Shown here in pieces: positions 1 to 7,000 of a DNA stretch of 13,118 nt. Position numbers and translations under genes: made by a program. Origin of the DNA: JAEUIA01 sp038330085 (GTDB taxonomy: Bacteria > Planctomycetota > UBA1135 > GCA-002686595); contig JBBQNP010000128.1 of assembly GCA_038330085.1 (NCBI GenBank), positions 1 to 13,118 of the forward strand. Direction: 5' to 3'. The notes under the pieces were generated by a model that saw only the letters and a program-made list of their open reading frames with translations, did not search any database and had not been told where the DNA came from. Numbering within the stretch: position 1 is the first letter of the stretch; every line of letters begins with the position of its first letter.

Positions 1-1379
1 GGAAAGCGCTCGACCTCTTCCGTCATGCACGCGAGGTCGACGACGTTCTTCAGGTTCGCGTCCGAAAGCTCGCCATCGACGCCGAACGACACGTTGTCTC
101 GGAACGGCTCGCTGAAGAGGAAGCTGTCCTGTGGCACGTACCCGAGCGCACCGCGTACCGTCGCGATCGGCAGGTCGCGCACCGGCACGTCGTCGAGCCG
201 AATCTCGCCGCGCGTCGTGTCGAACAAGCGCCCCAGCAGCAGTAGCAACGTCGTCTTGCCCGATCCGGTCGGACCGACGATGCCCGTCACCGTGCCCGCG
301 GGAACGTCGAACGTGAGCGCGCTCAACGCCGGACTCGACGTGCCCTCGTACGTGAACCCCACGTCGCGCAACGACAGCTTGCCGCGCACGTGAGGCAACT
401 GCACCGGTTGCGCCGGCTCGAGCACGTCGGCCTTCTCGTCGAGCAACTCGTCGATGCGCACCGCGCTCGCCAACGCGCGCGGGTACATGCCTGCGATCCA
501 ACCGACCGCGATGATCGGCCAGAACACTTTGAACGTCAGGTCGATGAACTTGAACATGTCGCCCGCCGCGAGCGTGCGATCGATCATCGCCAGACCGCCG
601 ATGACGAGGATGACGACGAACGTGGAGTCGTTGGCCGCGTGCGTCAGCGCCGCCGTCAGCCCGCGCGAACGGCCGAGCGCGATCTGGTTCTCGCGGTTGA
701 CGTCGGAAGCGCGGTCGAACTTCTCGCTCTGCTGCGCTTCGCGGCCGTAGCCCTTGACGATGCGGATGCCGGAGAAGTTCTCCTGCGCGCGGTGTCCGAT
801 GTCGGCGAGCGACTCCTGCACGGCCTGGCTGTACGTGTGGATGCGGGGCGTGAAGGCCTTCATGCCGAAGCCCATCAGCACCAGCGGCAGGATCATCGTC
901 GCCGCGAGCGGCGCGTTGATCGAGAACAACAACCCCATCGACACAGGGATCATCACGACCGCGCCGAGCGTGTACATCATGCCCGGGCCGAGGAACATCC
1001 GCACGTTCTCGACGTCGCTCGTCACGCGGCTGACGACGTCACCGCTGCGGCTTTTCGCGTGGAACTTGAAGGGGAGCGAGACGAGCTTGTCGAAGAGCTC
1101 CTGCTTGAGCTCGTTCTCGACGTAGCGTGAAACCGCGACGACCCACCAGCGCTGCAGGTAGCGGAACACTCCGCGCAAGAGCGCGAGGCTCATGATGATG
1201 GCGACGACGCCCGCGAGGAAGTGCGTGTCGGATCCGGCGCGCAATCGATCGAGCGCGTTGCCGATCTGCACCGTGATCAGCACGTCCCCTAGAGAGCCTA
1301 GGGGAATGCACAAGAAGCCCGGGATGAGCTGCTTCTTGTGGCGCAAGAAGCGCCCGAAGAACTGCCAAAGACGCGTCAT
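1..1379 (-). CDS. ABC exporter half-transporter, TMD fused to NBD (C-terminus beyond left edge)
   Basis: This is a type IV (MsbA/LmrA-like) ABC exporter half-unit that probably dimerises in the inner membrane and drives ATP-dependent export. The substrate cannot be read from the sequence. 459 residues are visible. Residues ~15-300 form the transmembrane domain, with hydrophobic stretches near 18-40, 55-70, 134-172, 254-270 and 283-300 and a coupling-type segment 'GIRIVKGYGRE' (204-214). The nucleotide-binding domain starts near 330, with an aromatic A-loop (FTYEG, 342-346), Walker A GPTGSGKTT (369-377) and Q-loop YVPQDSFLF (414-422). The LSGGQ signature, Walker B and H-loop should lie beyond position 1. 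The ATG at 1377-1379 lies 6 nt after the stop of the M28 peptidase gene, so the two are probably co-transcribed and translationally coupled. No convincing Shine-Dalgarno is present. The early codons include an unusual hairpin (1285-1305). Confidence 0.93.
   Translation of the reverse strand, partial: MTRLWQFFGRFLRHKKQLIPGFLCIPLGSLGDVLITVQIGNALDRLRAGSDTHFLAGVVAIIMSLALLRGVFRYLQRWWVVAVSRYVENELKQELFDKLVSLPFKFHAKSRSGDVVSRVTSDVENVRMFLGPGMMYTLGAVVMIPVSMGLLFSINAPLAATMILPLVLMGFGMKAFTPRIHTYSQAVQESLADIGHRAQENFSGIRIVKGYGREAQQSEKFDRASDVNRENQIALGRSRGLTAALTHAANDSTFVVILVIGGLAMIDRTLAAGDMFKFIDLTFKVFWPIIAVGWIAGMYPRALASAVRIDELLDEKADVLEPAQPVQLPHVRGKLSLRDVGFTYEGTSSPALSALTFDVPAGTVTGIVGPTGSGKTTLLLLLGRLFDTTRGEIRLDDVPVRDLPIATVRGALGYVPQDSFLFSEPFRDNVSFGVDGELSDANLKNVVDLACMTEEVERF
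1285..1305 (-). repeat. perfect 8-bp inverted repeat inside the ABC exporter 5' coding region
   Basis: TCCCCTAG at 1285-1292 and CTAGGGGA at 1298-1305 are perfect complements around a 5-nt loop. The hairpin covers roughly codons 25-31 of the ABC exporter, encoding part of the first membrane helix. It uses CTA leucine codons and TCT serine, which are scarce elsewhere in this GC-rich window. No T-tract follows, so a classical terminator is unlikely. It may slow translation or be chance. Confidence 0.55.
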
Positions 1380-1385
1380 GTCCGC

Positions 1386-3383
1386 TCAGCGCTTCCGAAT
1401 CACCTGCGTTCCCAGGCCAAGGCAGGATCGCATGCGTTCGATCGGACTGTCCGACGTGAGTTCGCTGCCGATGACCTGCGCGGTGCCGTCGCTACTCACG
1501 TGGAGGAGCGGGAAGTACTCCGAGCCGTAGCCATCTTCCAGCCCGGGCGTCCAGATCACGTTGTGGAACCACTCGCGTCCGGAAATGCCGGGACTGGCAA
1601 GCAGCGCATAGATGTTGGTCGACTTCTTGTCCGACTCGCACATCGAAGCGAGTGCGGAAAACCCAGCGCGAATCGACTTGGCTGCCTCCGGTCCGAGCCA
1701 TGGGTTGGATGCTCCCGGATCTTTCAACTTGCTTGCCTGGTCGGCGAGCCTCGCTAGCGCCTTGGAGGCTTCGACGGCGTCAAAGCTGTCGCGCCCTTCT
1801 TCCGACATTTCGCTCAACAGCTCCGCGATCAACTGACCGCACATTTCGTGACCGACGAAACCGGGATCGAGGTAGCGATCGACCATCGCGACGTCGTCGA
1901 AGTTCGTGTGGTACTGACCGCCGTGATTGCCGCTCAGGCTGATGTCGACGACCGGTCGCGAGAGGTGGTGCAGGAACGCGACGAAGTCCGAGCCCGATCC
2001 GGCGGGCTCGATCTCGGCGGGCTCACCGGGCTTCAACCCCGTGCCCCAGTCCTCCCACAAGTTCTTCGCCTCGCCGTCCTTGCGCGGCTCCGGCGTAGGC
2101 ACGCGCTCGAGTGCGGTCTTCAGCACGCGCAACAACCCCGGCGTCCCCGACGCTCCGCGAAAGTGCGTGCCCGAACAGCCCGTGTCCGAGTTCACGTACG
2201 CGAAGCAATGCTGCGTGATCATGTCGGCGTGCGCTTCGGCCCACTCGGTGCTGCCGATCATGCCGAACTCTTCCGCGTCCCACAGAGCGATGATGACCGT
2301 GTTCGCGGGCTTCCAACCGGACTTGACCTTGTCGCCGAGCCGCTGCGCCGCGCGGATCATGCACACGACACCCGAGCCATCGTCGTTCGCGCCGCGCACC
2401 CAGGCATCGCGGTGCGCACCGGCGATCACGCAGTCCTCCGACGCACCCGGCAACGTCGCGACCACGTTGCGGATCGTGCGCACCTCGCGCGGCTGATCCG
2501 TGACCAAGTGCACGAGCGCCGGCCCCGGACCGATCGGCGTCTTCACGTCGTGGCCTTCGACGCCCATCATGTCGCGCAACTGCAAGTGCGCCTGGATCAT
2601 CTCCGCTTCGGCCCAGCCGATGGGCGTGCACGGGATCTTCGGCAACGCTTCGTCGAGCTCGGCCTTCGACAAGCGCTTCGCCTTCTCACCCGGATGCGGT
2701 GACGGCCAACCTGGCGTCGACGGATCGCCGGGCGTGCGCGCGATCGGCGAGATCGATCCGCGCTCGGCTTCGTATCCAGGCTTGTTCGGACCCGCGGGCC
2801 ACGCTTCGCCGGTCTTCGCGCGCTCGGCGAAGAGCAGCACGCCGACGCATCCATATTGCGTGGCGAGGTCGACCTTGATCCCGCGGTACGCACCGCCGTA
2901 ACGCGCGAGCGCGATCTTGCCCTTCACCTCGACGCCCGCGGCTTTCAAGCGCTCGAAGTCCGCGCGCAGTCCGCGTCCGACGTCGACGACTTCCGCGCGC
3001 ACATCGGCGCTCGCCGACCACGCGTTGCACAAGGGCAGATCGCCAGGCGGAATCGCGTCGGGGTTGTAGCTCTGGCTACGTGCGTGCAGCGGCGTCGCGT
3101 TCTCGCCGTCGAAGATCTCGACGCCGATGCTGCGCGGCAGGGACAACATCACCTCGCGCTCGTCGATCTCGACCTTCCAACCCGCCTCGCGCAGATGTCG
3201 CGCGCAGATGTCGGCGCCCACGATCGAACCGATCGTGCCCGCGACGCGCGGTTGCGCGGTGAGCTCCAACAAGAGCGCGCGCGAAGGCGGATCCGCCGGC
3301 GCGGAACCCTGCGGCGAAGCGGTTTGGACGGCGAGGCCGAGGGCTGTGGCGGCGACAAGTGTGCTGATCCCGGAGAGCGGCAT
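1386..3383 (-). CDS. secreted M28B metallopeptidase, glutamate carboxypeptidase II (NAALADase/PSMA)-like
   Basis: This is a predicted exported zinc aminopeptidase/carboxypeptidase of family M28, 665 residues, whose domain order matches glutamate carboxypeptidase II. Residues 1-30 are a short hydrophobic leader (TLVAATALGLAV) with an unusually uncharged n-region and a possible cleavage near TAS/PQ. A protease-associated domain lies near 125-280 (KGKIALARYGGAYRGIKV, 154-171). The catalytic di-zinc domain follows: H324 (AGAHRDAW), D334 (GANDDGSG), catalytic E371 and E372 (WDAEEFG), D400 (YVNSDTG) and H492 (QYHTNFDD). The first five sit exactly 53 residues before the GCPII residues H377, D387, E424, E425 and D453. 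The C-terminal part, with REWFHNVIW and YGSEYFPLL, resembles the transferrin-receptor-like dimerisation domain. The protein probably trims peptides outside the cytoplasm; the true substrate is unknown. It is the first gene of a unit with the ABC exporter. The ATG at 3383 was chosen because the leader begins there and a promoter-like sequence lies just upstream. Confidence 0.95.
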   Translation of the reverse strand: MPLSGISTLVAATALGLAVQTASPQGSAPADPPSRALLLELTAQPRVAGTIGSIVGADICARHLREAGWKVEIDEREVMLSLPRSIGVEIFDGENATPLHARSQSYNPDAIPPGDLPLCNAWSASADVRAEVVDVGRGLRADFERLKAAGVEVKGKIALARYGGAYRGIKVDLATQYGCVGVLLFAERAKTGEAWPAGPNKPGYEAERGSISPIARTPGDPSTPGWPSPHPGEKAKRLSKAELDEALPKIPCTPIGWAEAEMIQAHLQLRDMMGVEGHDVKTPIGPGPALVHLVTDQPREVRTIRNVVATLPGASEDCVIAGAHRDAWVRGANDDGSGVVCMIRAAQRLGDKVKSGWKPANTVIIALWDAEEFGMIGSTEWAEAHADMITQHCFAYVNSDTGCSGTHFRGASGTPGLLRVLKTALERVPTPEPRKDGEAKNLWEDWGTGLKPGEPAEIEPAGSGSDFVAFLHHLSRPVVDISLSGNHGGQYHTNFDDVAMVDRYLDPGFVGHEMCGQLIAELLSEMSEEGRDSFDAVEASKALARLADQASKLKDPGASNPWLGPEAAKSIRAGFSALASMCESDKKSTNIYALLASPGISGREWFHNVIWTPGLEDGYGSEYFPLLHVSSDGTAQVIGSELTSDSPIERMRSCLGLGTQVIRKR

Positions 3384-3389
3384 GCCACC

Positions 3390-3417
3390 AGAGTATGGCG
3401 GCGCGCGCCGCTTCCAA
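3390..3417 (-). promoter_or_regulatory. candidate sigma70 promoter of the M28 peptidase gene (leaderless or nearly so)
   Basis: On the minus strand, TTGGAA (3417-3412) and TACTCT (3395-3390) are separated by 16 bp, and only 6 nt separate the -10 box from the ATG. Transcription would begin at or next to the start codon. A GGTGG lies just before the ATG but is too close to act as a normal ribosome-binding site. The same geometry is seen at the RNB ribonuclease gene. Confidence 0.45.
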
Positions 3418-3492
3418 CCCGCTCCTTGCTCTTTCGCAACGCGTTCGCAGAAGTCCCGGCTGGACGCGCGTGGATGAAAGGGCGGAGCGCGC

Positions 3493-3498
3493 TACGCT
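3493..3498 (+). promoter_or_regulatory. candidate -10 box of the HAD/kinase fusion gene
   Basis: TACGCT lies 7 nt before the ATG at 3506 and fits a TACNNT -10 hexamer for a leaderless transcript. The -35 is poor: TGGATG at 3471-3476 with 16-bp spacing. No Shine-Dalgarno is visible before the ATG. The 122-bp gap 3384-3505 thus holds divergent promoters and little else. Confidence 0.35.
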
Positions 3499-3505
3499 GC
3501 CCGCG

Positions 3506-4825
3506 ATGTCGGCGCACCCGTTCCTCTTCGACGCGGTCCTCTTCGACCTGGACGGGACGCTCGTCGCGACCGACCGGTTCTGGGTCGACGCGGCGCGCGC
3601 GGGAGCACGGCGGGCGTTCGAGGAGCTTGGCCTCCAGCGCGCGATGCCGTCCGCAGCGGAGTGGATGAGCCTCGTCGGCCTGCCGCTCGAGAAGGGCTTC
3701 GACATGCTCTTCGCCGACTTGCCCGCAGAGGCGCGCGCGCACGTGATGGCGCGCTGCGTCGAGGAGGAGACGAAGGCGTTGTCGGCCGGACAAGCCGCGT
3801 TGATCCCCGGCGTCGAGGCGATGTTGACGGACTTGGCTGTGCGCGGCGTGCGCATGGGCGTCGCGAGCAACTGCGGACAGGCCTACCTCGACTCGATGAT
3901 GCACGAGCTCGGGCTCGCGCGCTGGATCGAGGAGGGGCGTTGTCTCGATTCACTCAGGCTCGGATCGAAGGCCGCGATGGTCGCCGACCTGCTCGACGTG
4001 TTCGGCACGCGCGCGGCCGTGATGGTGGGGGATCGCAAGGGCGATCGAGATGCGGCGTGGCAGAACGGCGTGCCGCACGTGCACTTCTCGCGCGGGTTCG
4101 CGGTCGAGGGCGAGATCGTGGAGTGCGAGGCGACGATCGAGGACATGGGCGCGCTCGTTCCCAGGCTCGAGCGGCGCACGCAGTGGATCGCGAGCGCACT
4201 CGATCAGCTCGGGTTCGTGCAGGGTCCTGGTCCGAACGGAGACAAGGGGACGCAACGTGGCGCTCCGCGTTCGATCGGCATCACGGGTCACACCGGCTCG
4301 GGCAAGACGCTCTTCGCGCGGGACGTGCAGCGCATGCTGTCGGCGCGCGGACGTGAGTCGGCCATCCTCGCGCTCGAGGACTTCAAGAAGCCCGAGGCGC
4401 GCGCGCAGGACCTGACGTCGACTGCATTCGCTCCGGGCGCGCGACCGCTCGATCACCTTGGTCATGCGTTCGACGTGGAGCGTTTGCAGGCGCAAGTGCT
4501 CGATCCGCATGCTCGCGGCGAACGCGCTGCGGTGGAAGTCGGTGGCAAGAAGCTCCTGATCGAAGAGGACGACGTGCTCATCTTGCAGGGCGCGTTCTTG
4601 TTGCATCCCGATCTGCGCGCGCGACTCGATCGCATCGTGTTCCTCGAAGCGTCCGACACGGTGTGCTTGCGGCGTATTGCAGGCCGCGATGCACGCAGCG
4701 CCGATCCCGAAACGTTGATGCGCATGCGCCGCAGCTCGTTGCCGGCACAACGCGGCTTCGATCAGATCGTGCCGCCGCGCGAGACCGCGGACCTCGTGCT
4801 CGACGCCGACAACGCGCTCGGTTGA
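3506..4825 (+). CDS. fusion of HAD-family hydrolase and uridine-kinase-like P-loop domain
   Basis: The product is 439 residues with two domains. Residues ~7-225 are a HAD hydrolase: motif I DLDGT (14-18, nucleophile D14, acid D16), an all-alpha cap at ~20-95, motif II S121 in VASNCG, K155, and motif IV VGDRKGD (174-180). This points to a phosphoglycolate-phosphatase/beta-phosphoglucomutase-like small-molecule phosphatase. Residues ~255-435 are a P-loop kinase of uridine kinase/phosphoribulokinase type: Walker A GHTGSGKT (261-268), an acidic ALEDFKKP (288-295) at the place of the uridine kinase DDFY-type motif, LDHLGHAFD (315-323) resembling its D-H-P/F-D element, and LQGAFLLHPDLR (360-371). 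A linker of ~25 residues joins them. The substrate of either domain is not evident. The ATG at 3506 is preferred over an in-frame ATG at 3395, because that earlier start adds 37 residues without HAD similarity that would overlap the promoter region. The gene stands alone, divergent from the M28 gene. Confidence 0.88.
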   Translation: MSAHPFLFDAVLFDLDGTLVATDRFWVDAARAGARRAFEELGLQRAMPSAAEWMSLVGLPLEKGFDMLFADLPAEARAHVMARCVEEETKALSAGQAALIPGVEAMLTDLAVRGVRMGVASNCGQAYLDSMMHELGLARWIEEGRCLDSLRLGSKAAMVADLLDVFGTRAAVMVGDRKGDRDAAWQNGVPHVHFSRGFAVEGEIVECEATIEDMGALVPRLERRTQWIASALDQLGFVQGPGPNGDKGTQRGAPRSIGITGHTGSGKTLFARDVQRMLSARGRESAILALEDFKKPEARAQDLTSTAFAPGARPLDHLGHAFDVERLQAQVLDPHARGERAAVEVGGKKLLIEEDDVLILQGAFLLHPDLRARLDRIVFLEASDTVCLRRIAGRDARSADPETLMRMRRSSLPAQRGFDQIVPPRETADLVLDADNALG

Positions 4826-4831
4826 GCGGGC

Positions 4832-4879
4832 GGTGCCTGGAACACGCCGTGGGGATTCCCGCGGCGGGTGCCTGGCACC
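4832..4879. repeat. 48-bp imperfect hairpin element, copy A (REP-like)
   Basis: An 18-nt left arm (4832-4849, starting GGTGCCTGG) pairs with the right arm (4862-4879, ending GGTGCCTGGCACC) with three mismatches around a 12-nt loop. The right arm itself contains the 13-bp odd-centred palindrome GGTGCCTGGCACC. It starts 6 nt after the HAD/kinase stop codon. The form resembles REP/BIME elements. No T-run follows, although it could still shield or end transcripts. Confidence 0.75.
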
Positions 4880-4978
4880 GACTGCTTCACCGACAGTGTC
4901 TTGCGTCCGGATCCTCGACGTTCGACTGCGCACTGGTCTGCGCCGACTGTGCTTCGCAATTGGCGGGACTGGCGGGGC

Positions 4979-5026
4979 GGTGCCTGGCACCCTCCGCAGG
5001 AGTACCCCCGGCGGGTACCAGGCACC
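4979..5026. repeat. 48-bp imperfect hairpin element, copy B (REP-like)
   Basis: This has the same length and architecture as copy A: an 18-nt arm (4979-4996, starting GGTGCCTGGCACC) pairs with 5009-5026 (ending CCAGGCACC) with two mismatches around a 12-nt loop. The two copies share about three quarters of their positions, with the loops most divergent. Ninety-nine bp without recognisable content separate them. It lies 26 bp from the stop codon of the convergent RNB ribonuclease gene. Confidence 0.75.
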
Positions 5027-5052
5027 ACCACGCGCGGCGCAGCGCGCGACGC

Positions 5053-6519
5053 TCAAACCCTGGCGAAGTCGATGAAGCCGCGATCCACGTCGGCGTGGAT
5101 CAGCTCGAGCTTCACCTTGTCGCCGACGTCGAGGTCCTCGAAGCCGCGCACGATCTTGCCCTCGACCACCGGATGCGAGATGCGCGCCCACGTGCCCTTG
5201 TCGCCGGCGCCCGTCACGATGCCGTCGAACCGTTCGTGGACGCGATCGACCAGCAACAACGCGGCAGCGGACTTCGACACCTGACGCTCGACCTTGTTCG
5301 CGGCATCCTCCTGCCGCGTGCACTTCTGAGCGAGCTCCATCATCTGCCCGCGGTCATACGGCGGACGAGCATCGGCGAGCGCGGCCTTGAGCGCACGCTG
5401 CGTCACGAGATCCGGATACCTGCGGTTCGGTGCCGTCGAGTGCGTGTACTCGCGCACGGCCAGACCGAAGTGCCCGCTGATGTCCTCACCCGGACCCTGC
5501 ATCGCGTACTCGCCGCGACCGAGCAGCTTGACAACCGACAACGAGAAGTCCGCGAACCGCTCCGGACGCTCACGCCGCACGCGACAGAGCACTTCCTCCA
5601 GCGCCTTCGCATCCGGCGAGCCCGGCAAGTGCGCACCGACTTCGTGCGCCAGCGCGACGATCTTGTCCCAGCGCTCGGGCGTCCGCAGCACGCGGCGCAT
5701 GAACGGAACGCGCTTCTTTTCGAGGAGTCGCGCGACCACGCCGTTGGCCGCGATCATGAAGTCTTCGATCAAATCCTTCGCGCGGTTCTTCGACTCGGCG
5801 CGCATGTCGACCAGGTCCTCGCCCTCGAACACCGGCCGTGCTTCGAGCGTCTCGAGCGTCAGCGCACCCTCCTTGTGCCGCAGCTCCTTCATCAACTGCG
5901 CGACCTTGTCCTGCAGGCGCAACTGCTCGTCGAGCCCGGGCACGCGCTGTGCCGGAGCCTGCAGCGGACCCTTCCCGTCGAGCCACGCCGCCGTCGCGTC
6001 GTAGGCGAGCTTCGCGCGGTTGCGCACGCGAGCACGATTCACGCCTGAATCAACCACGTTGCCGGCGGCGTCCACGGTGAAGTCGATCACGACGGCGAGC
6101 CGGTCCACGTCCTGACCGAGCGACGTCAGGTTGGTCGACAGCGGCTCTGGCAGCATCGGAAAGATCCCCGCCGCCGTGTACACCGACGTCGTGTTCGTCT
6201 GCGCGTGCTTGTCGATCGCGGAGCCCGCGCGCACGAGCGCGTCGACGTCGGCGATCGCGATGCGGATCTTCACGCGCCCGCCGTCGAGCTGCTCCGCGAC
6301 CGAAAGCTGATCGAGGTCGCGCGAATCGTCGTTGTCGATCGAGCACCACAAGAGCTCGCGCAGGTCGAGGATCGTCGGGCCGTGCTCGTCGGAAGGCGCT
6401 GTGATCGCGCGCAACTCGGCCAGTGCGGCGGGGGGGAACTCGGGCTCCAGCCCGCGCTGGATCATGGCGCGCCGGGCGATTTCGCCGAGTCGGTCACGGC
6501 GGAGGTTGTTCTGCGGCAT
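5053..6519 (-). CDS. compact RNase II/R family 3'-5' exoribonuclease (RNB domain + C-terminal S1)
   Basis: This is a predicted processive 3'-5' exoribonuclease, probably in RNA turnover, 488 residues. That is shorter than E. coli RNase II (~640) or RNase R (~800). Residues 1-50 form a short helical N-terminus instead of the usual cold-shock domains. The RNB domain (~52-385) has the active-site motif IDNDDSRDLDQ (61-71), giving D62, D68 and D70 at the RNase II D201, D207 and D209 positions; Q71 stands where RNase II has D210. It also has IEDFMIAANGVVARLL (251-266) and the TAPNRRYPDLVTQR motif (362-375), whose arginines correspond to the catalytic-arginine region. An S1-like segment follows (429-488). 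The SRDLDQ and TAPNRR wording is that of the short actinobacterial/Deinococcus-type RNB subfamily. The ATG at 6519 is used because a promoter-like sequence lies immediately upstream; an in-frame start at 6567 would add 16 residues of low value. It converges on the HAD/kinase gene. Confidence 0.94.
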   Translation of the reverse strand: MPQNNLRRDRLGEIARRAMIQRGLEPEFPPAALAELRAITAPSDEHGPTILDLRELLWCSIDNDDSRDLDQLSVAEQLDGGRVKIRIAIADVDALVRAGSAIDKHAQTNTTSVYTAAGIFPMLPEPLSTNLTSLGQDVDRLAVVIDFTVDAAGNVVDSGVNRARVRNRAKLAYDATAAWLDGKGPLQAPAQRVPGLDEQLRLQDKVAQLMKELRHKEGALTLETLEARPVFEGEDLVDMRAESKNRAKDLIEDFMIAANGVVARLLEKKRVPFMRRVLRTPERWDKIVALAHEVGAHLPGSPDAKALEEVLCRVRRERPERFADFSLSVVKLLGRGEYAMQGPGEDISGHFGLAVREYTHSTAPNRRYPDLVTQRALKAALADARPPYDRGQMMELAQKCTRQEDAANKVERQVSKSAAALLLVDRVHERFDGIVTGAGDKGTWARISHPVVEGKIVRGFEDLDVGDKVKLELIHADVDRGFIDFARV

Positions 6520-6525
6520 GGGGGA

Positions 6526-6553
6526 ATGGTACGGGCCCCGGCAGGGCACCCAA
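6526..6553 (-). promoter_or_regulatory. candidate promoter of the RNB ribonuclease gene (leaderless type)
   Basis: On the minus strand, TTGGGT (6553-6548), a 16-bp spacer and TACCAT (6531-6526) are followed by 6 nt (TCCCCC) and then the ATG at 6519. Spacing is identical to that at the M28 peptidase gene. No Shine-Dalgarno is present. Confidence 0.45.
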
Positions 6554-6649
6554 CTCTCTGCAGGCACATTCCAGCGCGCGACGGCGATCGAAGCGGGGGC
6601 CGCTCGCGCCCTTCGAGCTCGCCGGAGGCGCGGGCTGTCCGCCTGCTGC

Positions 6650-6679
6650 TTGAAGATTTCGCTACCCCCGGGCTACACT
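6650..6679 (+). promoter_or_regulatory. candidate sigma70 promoter for the rpoZ-lpxK-acyltransferase unit
   Basis: TTGAAG (6650-6655), an 18-bp spacer and TACACT (6674-6679) give a good -35/-10 pair. Transcription would start near 6686, leaving a 5' leader of about 97 nt before rpoZ. The leader contains two small hairpins. This is the clearest -35/-10 pair in the window. Confidence 0.5.
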
Positions 6680-6698
6680 GCCCGTTCGCTTCCTGGTC

Positions 6699-6715
6699 GT
6701 CCGATTCGTTCGGAC
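6699..6715 (+). other. small hairpin in the predicted rpoZ leader
   Basis: GTCCGA (6699-6704) and TCGGAC (6710-6715) form a perfect 6-bp stem with loop TTCGT. It would lie ~13 nt after the predicted transcription start, where it could protect the 5' end of the RNA. No function is shown. Confidence 0.4.
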
Positions 6716-6762
6716 CCCTGTCGCCCCGTGGAAGCCTGGCCCGAGCGAGCGGAGAATCTCTG

Positions 6763-6776
6763 TCGCGGAAACGCGA
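6763..6776 (+). other. GNRA-capped hairpin just before the rpoZ start codon
   Basis: TCGCG (6763-6767), loop GAAA (6768-6771) and CGCGA (6772-6776) form a 5-bp stem closed by a GNRA tetraloop, 6 nt before the ATG at 6783. It occupies the place of a Shine-Dalgarno. A GGAG at 6751-6754 would come closer to the ATG if the hairpin folds. Confidence 0.4.
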
Positions 6777-6782
6777 TGCACC

Positions 6783-6998
6783 ATGGAAACGTCCCTGCCC
6801 CAACGCCTGCAAAAGTCCGTCTCCGGCTCGTTCCACAAGACAGCACTGCTGCAAAAGCGCGTGCGCGAGCTGATCCGCGGTGCGACGCCGCTCGTCGAGA
6901 CGCGTGAAGTGAACCCGATCAAGGTCGCCTTCCTCGAGATGGAGCGCGGCCTCATCGAGCTCATCCCCGACGAGGACAACCAGTCTCCGACCCTCTGA
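6783..6998 (+). CDS. rpoZ: DNA-directed RNA polymerase subunit omega
   Basis: The product is a 71-residue protein that fits RNA polymerase omega, the small subunit that binds the beta' C-terminus and aids core assembly. The diagnostic stretch is LLQKRVRELIRGATPLVE (22-39), matching the omega pattern of a basic helix followed by 'G-a-x-P-L-V-x'. It is followed by NPIKVAFLEMERGLIEL (44-60), equivalent to 'p-x-x-I-A-l-x-E-i-x-x-G-k-I' in classical omega. The usual first helix with the D-A-v-e-k-i pattern is poorly conserved, as in other divergent omegas, so the call is strong but not certain. The acidic C-terminal tail (IPDEDNQ) is also common in omega. It is the first gene of a tight series, with lpxK beginning 17 nt after its stop; rpoZ more often sits between gmk and coaBC. 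The ATG at 6783 is the only start that keeps the whole conserved region. Confidence 0.78.
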   Translation: METSLPQRLQKSVSGSFHKTALLQKRVRELIRGATPLVETREVNPIKVAFLEMERGLIELIPDEDNQSPTL

Positions 6999-7000
6999 GG

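Noticed and set aside
3395..3505. Upstream in-frame start for the HAD/kinase gene
   Set aside because: It would add 37 residues without HAD similarity and overlap the divergent promoter region; the HAD fold begins right after the ATG at 3506.
4663..6048. Long plus-strand open frame opposite the RNB ribonuclease
   Set aside because: It is rich in Arg, Ala, His and Val, has no recognisable domain and is antisense to a gene with intact RNB motifs; this is a typical high-GC shadow frame.
6568..6782. tRNA or other RNA gene in the ribonuclease-rpoZ gap
   Set aside because: No cloverleaf, T-loop motif or CCA end could be found; only small local hairpins are present.
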